A stretch of DNA of 64,000 nt, taken from Lycocorax pyrrhopterus obiensis (lineage: Eukaryota; Chordata; Aves; Passeriformes; Paradisaeidae). The notes beneath the pieces were generated by a model. The model worked only from the letters and a program-made list of their open reading frames with translations, had not been told where the DNA came from and searched no databases. A program made the position numbers and the translations under genes. The stretch is taken from assembly GCA_014706295.1 (NCBI GenBank), contig JACSVZ010000064.1, positions 1-64,000 of the forward strand, given 5' to 3'. This document shows positions 30,944 to 41,035 of this stretch, piece after piece. How positions within the stretch are numbered: position 1 is the stretch's first letter; the number at the start of each line of letters is the position of its first letter.

Positions 30944-33500
30944 GCCGAGACCAAGCTGCGTGTTTGCTGAGTGAGGAAGAGTCAGAAACCACCTCCCAGC
31001 CCCGAGATAACAGAGCTGCCGGAAACGACTCTCTGCGGGCAGCAAAGGAAGCACCGCGGGGGCGGAGGGGGGGGCAGAGAAATGACCTGTCCTTCCAGTG
31101 CCTGAAATGCTCCTTCTGGGTTTCTCCCTCCTCCAGCAGCTGCCCCCGTGCCTCCCTCAGCCATTGGCGTTCTGACCATTCCGTGCCTCTGGGGCCTCAG
31201 CCATGGGAAGGGGCTGTTCCCTCCCAGCTCGCAGTGGAGTCCTCACCTCCCCAGCTGGAATTACCAGCTCTGCTGCACACCCAGTGCTGGGCATTTGGGA
31301 GGTCAGGGGCTTCTTCCCCAATGAGGTTTCTCATCTTCCCTTGCTGTCCTCAGCTCTCTGGGGTCATTGCTATTTCCTCTGGGAACAGGAGACTCCTCTG
31401 TCTCTGCCGCTTCTCCCCTGCCCTTCTTCATCCTGCCTGGTACAAACGCCTCTCTCCCATGTCCCTTACTCCCACCCCCTTTTCCAGGTCAACTCCAGAG
31501 CGATCCCATATTGGTTATTTTGGTTTACACCAAAACAGGTTTTTCACAAAAAACCTCTACAATGAGGAGAACCATGATGCAGGTAATGATAGTGGTTGTA
31601 ATAGGAACATTCTCATGCAAGTGTTGCACCTCTCCACGGATTAGAAGGAGGTTTCTAGAGAAGTGCAGGGTCCACAGGTTATCACATATTTTCCAGGTGA
31701 AAGCTTACCCTGTTATGGGCTCCTTCGAAGATTGTGCCTTCTTAGGCTGCAGAGCAGACATAAGATGGTAAGAGATGTACAGGGAGATGAGGATTCTTCC
31801 CAGCATTTGTGCTGGGACTTGAAACTTACAATGGTTCTTGCTGATGCCAGAGACACATCACTGCAGTCTCTCCTTTCCTGGCGCTTGTGTCTCCTCTCTC
31901 ATCATCTCTAACCCTTTGTCTCTGACAGAGCTCAGCCTGAGCCAATTCACAGCCACAGCCGCTGTTTCCTAAAGGCCCATCAGTTAGAGGTTGCTGAGCT
32001 CGGAGCTCCCTCCTTCTCTCCCTTATCACCTTCTGCCAGATTGGTGTCATTGTCTGCTTTGTTTGTCACTTTCCCTTTTCTTTGTTCTTCCCTTGGAAAG
32101 GGAAATGGGCGTGATGTGAGCCTTAGAGAACCAGATGTGAGTGCTAAAAGCCTGGCTGCAGAGAGATTTCTCAGTTTTCTGACAGTGTCTGTGTGAAAGC
32201 TTTGCTTTCTCACAGATGCTACGGGAAAAGAGTTGAGAGATTTTGTAAACTATGGTATTGTTACGATACCAAGGAGAAAATATCTGAAGTAAGTGTTGTT
32301 GGGTTCAGCCAATCCCTCTGGGGGGTGGTTGGTCAGTGAACCAATAACCTTATGTCGGTATCCAGCGTGCTAAGGTATATAAGCGAATTCGTAAAGTAAT
32401 AAATTGTCGGTTTCTTCTCGTACTAAACCATCCATGTCGCTTTATTCCTCAGTCTTTGCTCGCTAGCGACAACCAGACAGCCTTGCCTTTCACCTGCCCT
32501 GACAGTGGCCTCTGCTGAACTTGCTCAAGTGAGGGAGCTCCTGAAGATGCTGAAAGGCTGCTGTCCACAAAGGAAATGGGGTCTCTAGAGCAAGTCTCTG
32601 GAGGGAAACCTCATGTGCAGCTTGGTCTTTCAAGTGTCTCCTTCCAGCACTTGCAGCATTGCTAAATCTGCTTTTCAGGATGCGTGAGAAGTGACAAACG
32701 TGAAGGAAAAGTGACCAATGAGTTTCAGGTGGAAGGCGGGTGTGACAGAGCCCTCCGATGATTTGAAATGCTCCTCTACTCCAACAGATTCATTGTTTTC
32801 CCTCCCAGATATTCTACTGTTTCACTGAGGTGTTGAATCCTCTCACGGCTGTTTGTGGACACCAGAGGATTAGAATCAAACGTAGTTAACTGAATTCCAG
32901 CCTCAGGTGGGATTCAAAGCACACCTTCCTTACACATCTAGATTGGAACGGTGCTTCTCATCCACGTTCCAGTACGTGTCAGAGACATTTCACCAGGGAC
33001 AGAGATGGAGATTTTCCTGTCACCTCAGAAAGACTCCCTGCAAACATCTCTCATGCTGTGACCCACTGAGATGACAGCACTCCATTTATTAGACCATGTG
33101 TGCCTGTCAGTGCGGCTGCTTTGCCAGCTCCCAGCACAGATGCTGGCCTCAAGGCCCAGCTCTTTGCTCTGCAAAGCAGGCTGAGAATAGCAATGGACGT
33201 GCCCAGAGGGCCAAAGGCCGTGCCAGAGGCGCAGCCCGCAGCAGTTTCCTGCCGGGCAGAGGAGGCAGAGGCACGGAGGGCAGGCCGCGCAGTGTGTGCC
33301 GAGTGTGTAAGCGCAGCAGGCAGGCTGTGCGAGCCGTGTGTCCGGCGGCCGTGCGGGGCCGTGCCGGGCGCGGTGTGCGCGAGGCCGCTGCAGAGGAAGG
33401 AGCTGCGGAGCCGCCTGAGGCCCGGCGGGCGGAGCGGCAGCGCCCCCTGCTGGCCGCGGCCGGCGCTGTGGCCCCGGCCCCGCCCGGCCCCGCCCGCGGC
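30944..33500. other. VB5-VA7 spacer with solo LTR
   Basis: 30944-32135 is the B 5' flank (8-G tract near 31067). The LTR is at 32136-32471, then the A 3' flank and GC-rich block. No gene is seen. Confidence 0.6.
32136..32471 (+). mobile_element. Solo LTR, class II ERV-like, copy 3
   Basis: 336 bp, flanked by ACCAGA (32130-32135 and 32472-32477). Copies 3 and 4 share the variants atgctacgggaaaagagttg and gttacgatacc. Confidence 0.9.
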
Positions 33501-33539
33501 GGTTCGTGCCCGGCCGCAGCCCCGGCTCCTCTGCCCGTG
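33501..33539 (-). promoter_or_regulatory. RSS of VA7, 23-bp spacer
   Basis: Heptamer CACGGGC (33533-33539), spacer 33510-33532, nonamer GCACGAACC (33501-33509). Intact although the V exon is frameshifted. Confidence 0.8.
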
Positions 33540-34640
33540 TCCCCCAGCGCGCAGTAATACACGGCCGCGTCCCCGCGCCGGGGCCGCCCGAGCCACAGCG
33601 CGCTGGAATGCCGATCTGCCGACACCCACAGATGACCCGCGATGTCCGGCAGCCCTTTGGACTCTTTGTTAGCACTCCCGAGGAGTTCGGGTCCTCGGCC
33701 CGGCAGCTGACGGTACCAGTAGATCAGTTCTGCCCTTGTATGTTGGGGTGTGAGCAGCTGATGTTGATGCCGGTGCCCTCCAAGGTCTCTGCAAACGGCT
33801 CCTGCTGTACCTGGGCTCTGCCTGCAGCCGCTGCCAAGAAAGGAGTAAGAAAGTCCAAAGCTCAGCTATGATCGTTCAGCTTTGTTGTTTCTTTTCCCAC
33901 AGAGCCAGTCACGAGCAGGGGCAGTGAGACAGAACCAGACTTTTTTAAAATGGAGAGGAATGCATGTTATCAGGCATGGAGAGTGGTGCTGGTGTGGGTT
34001 GGAATTTGAAATTGATGCATGGAGGAATAAAAATGTCATCTGCATGGATGGATGGACAGCAAGAGGGAAAAGGGACAGGAGGGTTGGGTTTGCAATAGGG
34101 AATTATGGTAGGCTGAATTCAGAAGAAAAATAACTTTTGATGCACAGGAGGATGTGTGGATGTATGGAATAACGGACACATGCAGGAGATAAAGTTGTGC
34201 CTAGAGATATGAAACAATCAGAGGGAGGGATGAGAGAGGTCTTCGAGTAGAAAGAGAGGCAAGGGATGATGCTTGGAAAGAAGAGCGCGGATGTGTGGGT
34301 GGATGGATGAAGAGTAGACAGGGAAAGGAGTTGTTACAATGAAGGGTAGAGGGCTCTGAGCAGGGCAGGGGAAGGAGAAGGGTGCATTGAAAAGCAGGCA
34401 CAGACGCAAGCAGGCTCATGTCAAGAGAGATGGGGACTCGGAGGGTTTGGAAAGCGGGATGAGATATGACAGAGAGACAAAGAAGGGGGTAAGAGATGTT
34501 GAAAGAGATAGAGGAGCTGGCGCCGGGATCCCCGGGGAACACCCCAAACCCAGCCCCGACCCTCATTCTCCGCCACAACCCCACGCACCGAGCAGCACCG
34601 CGGCCAGTGCCGCCAGCCCCGCGCCCCGACACCGCCGCAT
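33540..34640 (-). pseudogene. VA7, family A V segment with 1-bp deletion in CDR1
   Basis: Leader exon 34589-34640 is intact. The intron is long for the family at 758 nt, and V exon 33540-33830 is 291 nt, one short. The missing base lies in a C run at 33733-33735 (plus strand), where VA13 has one more C. It puts a TGA at 33724-33726 in the leader-defined frame just after the CDR1 region. The FR1 variant RAQVQQEPFAETLEG and the rest are otherwise family-like. A one-base loss in a homopolymer could be real decay or a consensus error. Confidence 0.8.
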
Positions 34641-35209
34641 CCCGCCGCTCCGCCGGCCGAGCACCGCTGCCCCCGCCCAGCCCCGGCTCCCCTCGCCTTC
34701 CCTTTCCTTCTCTCGCCTCCTTTCCCCGTCGCTGCCGGCTCCGCCCCGGGGCTGAGCCCTGCGCCGGTGCCTCTCGGGCTCTCGCCCGGGCTCAGAACAC
34801 TCAGGGGCTGTGCACGGGCACAGCTTGGTGTCTTGGCAAATGGTCTCTTCCCCTCTTCCAGCAAGAACATCCCAGCGAGAATCAGCCTGCACAGAACCAG
34901 CTGCAGCCTGAGGCAGCAGCAGTGCCCCGGCCCAGGAAATGGAGCAGCTTCCCGGAGCTGTTTCCGAGCACAGGGGCTGGAAAGATCCTGTAGATGGCAG
35001 AGAACCTCCCTTCAGCTGCAATTCTGCAGTCCCAGGACGATCCCTAAAACTTCTGTTGTGGCCAAAGGAGTTTGAGGAAAGAGGTGCACATGGGCGTGTG
35101 GGCATCAGGGGCAGGGTTTATTATTTCTTCTGGACTACTGCTTAATAAAACTCCCCATATTCCATCTCATGAGCACTCCAGAGAGCAGGTCCATCTTCTC
35201 TCTTTCCTC

Positions 35210-35560
35210 TCAAAAAGTAGTGCTAGAAAGCAAGAAAGTCAGCCTGAGACATCTCTTCTCCAAGAGAAGCAGGCCAACCCATTGTCCTCTCCTTGCATGT
35301 CGTGTTTGTCAGGCCTCTAATTGACTTGGTGGCCTTGGCTGGACTTGCTTCAGGATGTTGATTTCCTTCTTGGAACAAGGATCTCCAGCATGGATGCAGT
35401 ACTCCAGATATTTTCTCACAAGGGCTGAAGGGACAGGGTCACCTTCTTGGACCTGCTGACAACACTTGGACACACAGAGCTCAGGGCGCAGTTGGCCTCC
35501 CTTGCTGCAAGTGCACATTGCTGTCTCATGTTCTGCTGGGTGTCTCCTGAAATCCCTCAC
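35210..35560 (-). mobile_element. LINE CR1 ORF2 3'-end fragment, copy 1
   Basis: On the minus strand the order of motifs follows the CR1 reverse-transcriptase tail: agcaggtccaagaaggtgac, cttgtgagaaaatatctggag, tactgcatccatgctgg, caagaaggaaat, gtccagccaaggccacc, ttctcttggagaagagatg. A frame of about 80 codons survives inside it. It is a truncated, degraded element; the 5' part is absent. Confidence 0.8.
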
Positions 35561-36189
35561 TCTTTTCTGTGAGGGGTCTGTCCATGTCTTCTGAAGAAGA
35601 GCTGTGCCTGACAGTCAAGGCCTGTTCCTCTCACTGTGTGTTATCCATGGACTTCTGAGAGCTCCCCACTTTCCAGTACTCGTGGTGTTCATGAAAACAT
35701 TAACAGTATTAACATTAACAGGGTCTTCCTACTGATTTCTGTTACTAGGCCTGGGCTTTGCATGAAAATAACAATTCTGAGCCTGGTAGAGCAGGCACTT
35801 CTCCACGCACCTTATCCCTGAACCCATTTGTCACTAATTTGGTCATAAGGAAACATGAGAGAGGCTGTGTTAGGCCTTGTGAAATTCTAGGTACAAATCT
35901 CCCCTGCTCTTCCCTTCTCTGCAGTGCCCATTACCTTGTGATAAAGGGATGAGCTTGGCCCTCAGCTACTCCCAAGCTGCAGCTCAAAAGCAGATCCATG
36001 AGGAGAAGAGTCAGCCCTGGCTGAGCTTGCCAGCTGAACTCCTGGCACTGGTGCCGCTGAGGTCACAAAAGGACAAGAAGAAGCCCTCAGCTGCACCACC
36101 TGCACATGGGATCTGAGCAGCACCTGCACGTTGGATCGATGCCCAGCCAGTCCCTGAGCAGTGATTGGCACCTCCTGGACCACTCCCCT

Positions 36190-36450
36190 CCAGTTTATAC
36201 ACTGAGCATGGCATCATATGGTATGGAAGATCCCTTTGGCAATGTGGATCAGCTGTCCTGGCCATGATCCCTCTTATCTTGCTGTGCACCTTGTCATTGG
36301 CAGGACATGAGGCACTGGAAAGTCCTTGACTGAGGGTAAGCACTACTGAGCCAGAACTAAACCATCAGTGTGTTGCAACATCATTCTCAGACTAAATCCA
36401 AAACACACCTCTGTGCCACCTTCTAAGAAGATGCAGCAGGATGTTCTGCC
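36190..36450 (+). mobile_element. Avian ERV-LTR-like interspersed repeat, copy 1
   Basis: The order of segments (gcatggcatcatatggtatg, gatccctttggcaatgtgg, atcagctgtcctggcc, aaaccatcagtgtgttgc, actaaatccaaaacac) follows a high-copy repeat I recognise from bird, especially songbird, genomes and associate with ERV LTRs. The exact family name needs a repeat library. Confidence 0.55.
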
Positions 36451-37476
36451 TTGGGAGGGGTAAAGCAGCTCAAACTTTGCCCTATTTGCAAAAGTGATCA
36501 GTGATGGGTGGGGAAGGGGGGGGGTCACACTGGTTTTGGTGTTGCAGAATGCTGAGAGCAGTCTGACTCGTCAATCCCAAAATCAAACATTCTGAAGAAG
36601 AAAAGTGTTTCCTGACACAAACTAACATTGGTGAGGATGTGGCAGGCAAAGTTCCTGACAAAGGAACCAACAAGCAATAGTACTGAAAACTTACCTAAAG
36701 CTGCTGAGCTAAGGGCTGCTGAGGCGGCGCAGCTCGACGAGCAACATCTGACTGACAGTCCCTCACTTTATGCTATAAAAACCCAGTCCCACTTTGAAAG
36801 GGCAGGGAGGTCTAACATACCTTTCTAGGAGTATGTTGGAAATACTCTCCTTGAGGGGGTGAATCCTCTCCAAGTCACTTCTCAAGGCAGGGCAAAAGAG
36901 ATTTTCCCATGGTCATTTGTATAGGTGAGTTACATCAATATCTACTTAATAGTTATTGAGCTAACTTCGAAATGCTTGATTTGATGAATAGGGCACTATA
37001 TTGGTAGTTATAACTCTCTATACATTGTAGTAAATCATTCTGATTAAAACCTTCTATCCTAATCATTATCATCATAGATCAAATTAGTAATTCCTTTTAT
37101 TCATATAAATAATATATTTAGGTTGCCATTCTTAAACGAGTCCCTTCAAGGGAAACATGTCTGGGAACTGCACCTTGTGCAAACACCCACACCCAGAGTC
37201 AGACACACTGCTTCCCTTTGGCTGCAGGACTCCCAGCACAGCCCTCTTGGGTATAACCTCCTCACTCAAGATTAGGGTATGATGATTGACACTTGTGTGG
37301 GGATGAAAGTCCTCAGAAGGGTGAGGTGATCATCTTATAAACCCAGGAATGTTCCTGCGTTATCGAATGCATTGAAAAAGTGTTTGGGCGTCGTGAAAGA
37401 TGTGGGATGTTTTGGGTAGGGAGCAGAGAGAGGGAAAGGGAAAGACAGAGGCTTTGGGACTGCAGGGTCACGAGGG

Positions 37477-37686
37477 TATCGGTGTCAATGTCGGTGTCGG
37501 TGTCAATGCCGGTGTCGGTGTCGGTGCCGGTGCCCGGTGCCGGTGTCGGTGCCGGTGTCGGTGCCGGGCGGCCGGTGTCCAATGCCGGTGTCAATGGCCG
37601 GTGTCAATGCCGGTGCCAGTGTCGGTGCCGGTGTCGGTGTCAATGCCGGTGTCGGTGTCGGTGCCGGTGCCCGGTGCCGGTGTCGG
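37477..37686. repeat. Hexamer minisatellite, copy 2
   Basis: About 210 bases of the same hexamer mix as at 20991-21442, with cggtgcccggtgccgg interruptions. It lies about 120 bases beyond the VA8 RSS. Confidence 0.93.
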
Positions 37687-37805
37687 AAGCGCCCCGGCAG
37701 CCCGGGACGAGCGGGGCGAGGCGGCCCCGGCGGGCGGAGCGGCAGCGCCCCCTGCTGGCCGCGGCCGGCGCTGTGGCCCCGGCCCCGCCCGGCCCCGCCC
37801 GCGGC

Positions 37806-37844
37806 GGTTCGTGCCCGGCCGCAGCCCCGGCTCCTCTGCCCGTG
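37806..37844 (-). promoter_or_regulatory. RSS of VA8, 23-bp spacer
   Basis: Heptamer CACGGGC (37838-37844), spacer 37815-37837, nonamer GCACGAACC (37806-37814). Confidence 0.8.
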
Positions 37845-38696
37845 TCCCCCAGCGCGCAGTAATACACGGCCGCGTCCCCGCGCCGGGGCCGCCCGAGCCA
37901 CAGCGCGCTGGAATGCCGATCTGCCGACACCCACAGATGCCCGGCCTTTTCCGGCAGCTCTTTGAACCCTTTGTTAGCGCTCACGAGGAGTTCGGGTCCT
38001 CGGCCCGGCAGCTGACGTACCAGCAGATTAACTCGTTGGTCTGGATTTTGGGATGTGAGCAGCTGATGTTGATGCCGGTGCTTTCGGTGGTCTCCAGTGA
38101 TGGCTCCTGCTGTATCTGGCCTCTGGCAACAGCCACTGCAAGAGAAACGAAAAGGACAAACCTGAAATCCTATATTCCCCCCAGACCTGCCCAGAACAAA
38201 GCCCGCAGGAGCACTCAGGAACATTCAGAGATGATGGGGAAAACAGCTCCCAGAGGTTTCAAGATATGCAGGAATGGAAGTTTCTCTGAATACTTGCTGC
38301 GGAGATGAATGCGTGAATGACAGGAGGACTGGGGAAGCCACGGGAAAATGGGACGATAGGAGAGAAAGCAAAAACAGAAAGAAAGAAAAGTAGCAAAGGG
38401 CGAGGACTGAGTTTGTGAATTATAAAGAAAGAAAGAGAGGAAAGGAAAGTATGTCCAGGGTTGGACAAAGAATAGAATCCGGAGATTTCTTACGGAGTGT
38501 GGGACGGAGGAGAGGGAGGGGTGAACGGGAGAATAGTTCCCGGGAAGAGGTCTGTGAAGAAGTCAAGTCGGACCGCAGCCTCCAGGAACCTGCGGGATCA
38601 CCCTGGCCCCGGCCGCGGCTCCCTTCGCCACCACCCCCGCTCACCGAGCAGCACCGCGGCCAGCGCCGCCAGCCCCGCGCCTCGACACCGCCGCAT
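37845..38696 (-). pseudogene. VA8, family A V segment with 1-bp deletion in FR2
   Basis: Leader exon 38645-38696 is intact with donor GTGAGC, and the intron is 509 nt. V exon 37845-38135 is 291 nt. The plus strand reads gctgacgtacc where all intact copies have gctgacggtacc (near 38017). The WYRQ codons are therefore broken and a TGA follows at 37981-37983. The exon is itself a hybrid: its 5' part resembles VA6 (GQIQQEPSLETTESTG) and its CDR1-to-CDR2 part resembles VA5 and VA12 (PKIQTNEL, KGFKELPEK). Confidence 0.8.
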
Positions 38697-39808
38697 CCCG
38701 CCGCTCCGCCGCCCGAGCACCGCTAATCCCGCCAGCCCCGGCTCTCTGCTGCGGCCGTGCCGCCTCCTCTCCGACGCCTCCGGCTCCGCCCCGGCCGGGC
38801 TCACACCCCGCCTCTCACGGCACCACCACAACGAGCGACACAAGAGTTTTGCCATTGCCAGATCCAAGAGACAGCTGTGTCCCATCCCACACACCACCGA
38901 CACTGCATCGGAAGCACATCCACTCCGCGATTGGCAGCCCACGGGCGGCAGGATTGCCGAGCCTCTCTCCATGCCCACACGGCACAGCTCCTCCTTTTGC
39001 CCTCTGCAGCACTGTGAGAGCGGCTGTGTCCCGGCTGGGGCGGAGGGCACGGGGGCTGCCAGCCCTGCTGAGGCCCCGCCCGTGCTGTTTGTCCTGAGTT
39101 CAACTGATCCTCCAAGCGGGAGTGAAACCGTCCTTGTTGAGCCTGAAATCAGCATCAGAGGAGCGTGAGCTTTGGAGAGGCAGGAAAGGGAGGGCTCAGG
39201 AGACAGGGGCTGCATTTCAGTGCCTCTTGCCTTGAGACATCTGTAGCGGGCAGCTGCCGTCCCCACTCAGCTGCACTCAGGCTCCTTCTGGCCCTGGGAA
39301 GCTGCTGCTCTGAGCTGCTCAGGGCCAGAGCAGTGCTCAGTATCCCTGGCATAGTCAGGAAATTCCGTCCCAAAGAGGGACACACATGCACAGACACAGG
39401 TTCGTGCACAGCAGTGTGGAGCCACACACAAATCTGTGCTTCACACGTGTCCATGCAAACGGGGCTGCTCCAAGAGCACACAAGGCAGGGACACACCTGG
39501 GAATACAAACACTCGAGGACTGTGCTGAGGACGTGTGGGGCCAAAAGCAGCAGGGCTGGAGTGTGGAAGGACAAGGTCTCAGGCAAGCACAAGGACAATT
39601 TTTCTTTACTTAGAGACTGTGCAATGCAGAGATGAGCCAAAATAATCCAAAATACTTCCCCGAGGGAAGTGCTAGGATGGATGTTGTCAAAACCATCAGA
39701 CCATTGTGCAGACGTAGGGAGGTCCCTTCTGGTGAACATCGGGATGCGCTCAGGGTCCCTTCCCCAAGCTCAGCCTCTCACAGACACATCCCCTCCCTCC
39801 CTCCCCTG
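38697..39808. other. VA8-VB6 spacer with type I family A 5' flank
   Basis: GC boxes, a CCAAT box on the minus strand near 38929, and the A-B block. No gene is seen. Confidence 0.5.
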
Positions 39809-39847
39809 GGTTGTTGCACAGTCGAGGAAGTTCCCTGCACCAGGGTG
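39809..39847 (-). promoter_or_regulatory. RSS of VB6, 23-bp spacer
   Basis: Heptamer CACCCTG (39841-39847), spacer 39818-39840, nonamer GCAACAACC (39809-39817). Confidence 0.85.
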
Positions 39848-41035
39848 TCTTGCACAGCACAGAGGTACAAGGCACTGTCAGAGACCTCCACTTCCTCCAC
39901 CTGCAGGACACTGTATTTCCCCGTGGTGTTCAGATGTGTGGTGATACGGCCGCTGTGCTTGGAGCCAGGCCCTGCGTGATAGGAGACCAGCTGTGGGGCT
40001 TGGCCTTTCCTCATCTGGTACCAGAGCAAGCCATTAAAATAACTGGTCTGGTATTTGCAGGTGGTCTGGAAGGGGTGTCTCTGCTTCACCATGACTTGTC
40101 CATCTTCCTGGGTGACTGTGATCTGCCCCATGGTGCCTGGAAGAAAGTGAATGTCAGCAGCTCCACACGGAAGGACTATAGGAAGCAAACTGATGTGGAT
40201 ACAAAACCCTGGTGGAGAAAATTCATTGGCGTCTAAAGAAGTCCAGTTATTTTGGGCAGAAGTTGGGAGCTCTTTGCACAGCAGGGCCCAAAGGAGAGCT
40301 GGGCTGTGTCCCTGCTCTGCTCCTACTGCTCAGAGGACCGGGGAACAGCCTGTCATGCCTAAACTTTGTGTGCTGGAATCAGCACACCTCCAGCAGCCTC
40401 AGGAGCCCACCGAGGTACAGCAAAAGGATTCATCCTGCTTCCCCATTCCTGCCACCTCTGAGGGCTCCTCGATCCCTGAGTACACACAATGCTGAGCTTG
40501 GAAAGAGGGAGCCCTGGTTGTGTTGCCAGCCCAGAGAACACTGGAAGCCACGGCAGAGCTGGCTCAGCCTGGAAGCAGAATGGGACACCCTGTTAACGTA
40601 ATGAAATGAGAACTCTGAGGCGCCTGGAGCGGGTTTGACAGGATCTGGGAATTTACATTAAAATGGGAGCAATATGGGACTGCAGAGACAGCTGAGATTT
40701 CCGGTGGTGACTGCAGGTCGATCAGAAGAGAGGCACAGGGAGATGGATAGAAGGCAAGAGAAAAGACAGTGAAGGACTCTGAGGTTTCTCTTCTCTCCCT
40801 TCCCTTTTCCTTCACAAATCTAAGAGCTTCTTGAGCAAACACTTGCAAAACCACAAATAGAAGCAGAGATTTCTCAGCCTTTTCCCTCTCTTCAGTCTTA
40901 TTTCCCCACACGGTCCTGGTATGGCTTTTGAGGTTTTCCTGGGGGGAAGAAGAAGAAGGGTGCCTTGGGGAAAAGCCAGGACTTACCCAGGAGCTGGCCC
41001 AGGAAGACCGTGAGGATGAGATAGGCGAGGTGCAT
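39848..41035 (-). CDS. VB6, TCR alpha V segment, family B
   Basis: Leader exon 40987-41035 has donor GTAAGT, the intron is 850 nt, and V exon 39848-40136 is 289 nt. The CDR1 region is QTSYFNG, and it is the only copy with [12 protein letters not shown] in the CDR2 region, so both contact loops differ from VB3. It ends CAVQD. Open and probably functional. Confidence 0.9.

Larger units (their letters stand above)
34641..37805. other. VA7-VA8 spacer: type II flank and unique region with CR1 and ERV-like repeats
   Basis: 34641-34800 is the VA7 type II 5' flank. 34800-37340 is unlike the other spacers except for its copies at 60.0-60.85 kb and, inverted, 60.95-63.5 kb. It holds a CR1 fragment, an avian ERV-LTR-like repeat and an AT-rich stretch (36930-37140). 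Near 36695-36790 the minus strand shows a TATA-like motif, about 90 bases, then a GTAAG donor-like site. The hexamer minisatellite ends the spacer. No conserved coding exon is recognised. Confidence 0.5.

Noticed and set aside
35309..35560. 83-codon conserved frame on the minus strand as a possible small gene
   Set aside because: It is a remnant of the CR1 ORF2 tail; conservation among three copies is explained by the recent duplication and the inverted contig.
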